Assembly: GCA_964612675.1 (NCBI GenBank)
Contig: CAZTDD010000075.1
Coordinates: forward strand, 1 to 33,364
Reading direction: 5' to 3'
DNA: 33,364 nt
Source: CAZTDD01 sp964612675
Lineage (GTDB): Bacteria; Hinthialibacterota; Hinthialibacteria; Hinthialibacterales; JAKPRU01
Shown: piece by piece, positions 33,294 to 33,364 of the stretch
Position numbering within the stretch: position 1 is the stretch's first letter
Layout: the number at the start of each line of letters is the position of its first letter
Notes under the pieces: model-generated
What the model was told of the DNA's origin: nothing
The model's database searches: none
The model's input: the letters and a program-made list of their open reading frames with translations, nothing else
Position numbers and translations under genes: made by a program

Positions 33294-33364
33294 GGGCCAT
33301 TAGCTCAACTAGGCAGAGCAACGGACTCTTAATCCGCAGGTTCCAGGTTCGATTCCTGGATGGC
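33294..33364 (+). tRNA. tRNA-Lys (CTT anticodon), 3' end cut by window
   Basis: All arms can be drawn: acceptor GGGCCAT (33294-33300) pairs with ATGGC at the window end, so the last two acceptor bases and the discriminator are missing. D-arm GCTC/GAGC (33303-33306, 33316-33319). Anticodon loop CTCTTAA with anticodon CTT at 33328-33330, on a stem ACGGA/TCCGC that has one A-C mismatch at its top pair. T-arm CCAGG/CCTGG with TTCGATT loop. CTT reads the lysine codon AAG. Confidence 0.93.

Overview
The window (33,364 bp, about half G+C) looks like chromosome from an uncultured diderm bacterium. An outer-membrane polysaccharide export gene of the Wza type sits beside a Wzc-type tyrosine kinase. Several large secreted proteins carry Sec signal peptides. 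Thr/Pro-rich spacers and a gingipain-type (C25) fold in one of them, together with a bacterial acetyl-CoA carboxylase locus linked to Asp23/AmaP genes, recall candidate phyla such as Sumerlaeota, Hydrogenedentota, Poribacteria or Omnitrophota. That placement is inference only; nothing here is a phylogenetic marker apart from one tRNA.

Layout. (1) 1-1479, minus strand: two secreted HEAT-like/NTR-like proteins, the second cut by the window edge. (2) 2107-7935, plus strand: a 1942-residue multidomain secreted protein with a gingipain-like core, behind a strong extended -10 promoter. It has been invaded in frame by copies of a GC-rich hairpin repeat (the CCCTCACCCC/CCCTCTCCC family), and another copy lies just after its stop codon. 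(3) 8156-10063, minus strand: a long pentapeptide-type beta-helix protein with an N-terminal Cys/His motif and one C-terminal membrane helix. (4) 10450-15263, plus strand: a probable exopolysaccharide export unit, namely STAS-zinc ribbon-PilZ regulator, Wza-like exporter, Wzc-like kinase and a small VanZ/YfiM-like membrane protein. (5) 15281-23732: a glycan-tailoring region. A sugar nucleotidyltransferase and a DegT aminotransferase lie on the minus strand. Divergent to them, behind a good sigma70-type promoter, are an NAD-dependent epimerase/dehydratase, a FemAB-like acyltransferase, a methyltransferase, a sulfotransferase, a hexapeptide-repeat acyltransferase and a Maf-like/CgeB-like fusion glycosyltransferase. 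(6) 23745-29210, minus strand: a three-gene unit with a secreted GH38-fold protein, a cytoplasmic STAS protein and a secreted GH67-like protein. (7) 29376-32708, minus strand: accB-accC followed by an Asp23/Gls24 protein and an AmaP-like membrane protein. (8) 32922-33364, plus strand: a small Cys-rich protein, divergent from accB, and a tRNA-Lys(CTT) cut by the window end.

How it fits together. Regions 4 and 5 can be read as making, activating, decorating and exporting a surface glycan, with c-di-GMP and STAS-type signalling at the head. No initiating glycosyltransferase, flippase or polymerase is present, so the pathway must be completed elsewhere. Regions 2 and 6 encode large secreted proteins whose folds belong to hydrolase families but whose key catalytic residues appear to be changed. 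They could be binding or structural proteins rather than enzymes. Region 7 repeats outside the Firmicutes a neighbourhood known from Bacillus subtilis (accB-accC-yqhY), which suggests a conserved link between acetyl-CoA carboxylase and Asp23-family proteins.
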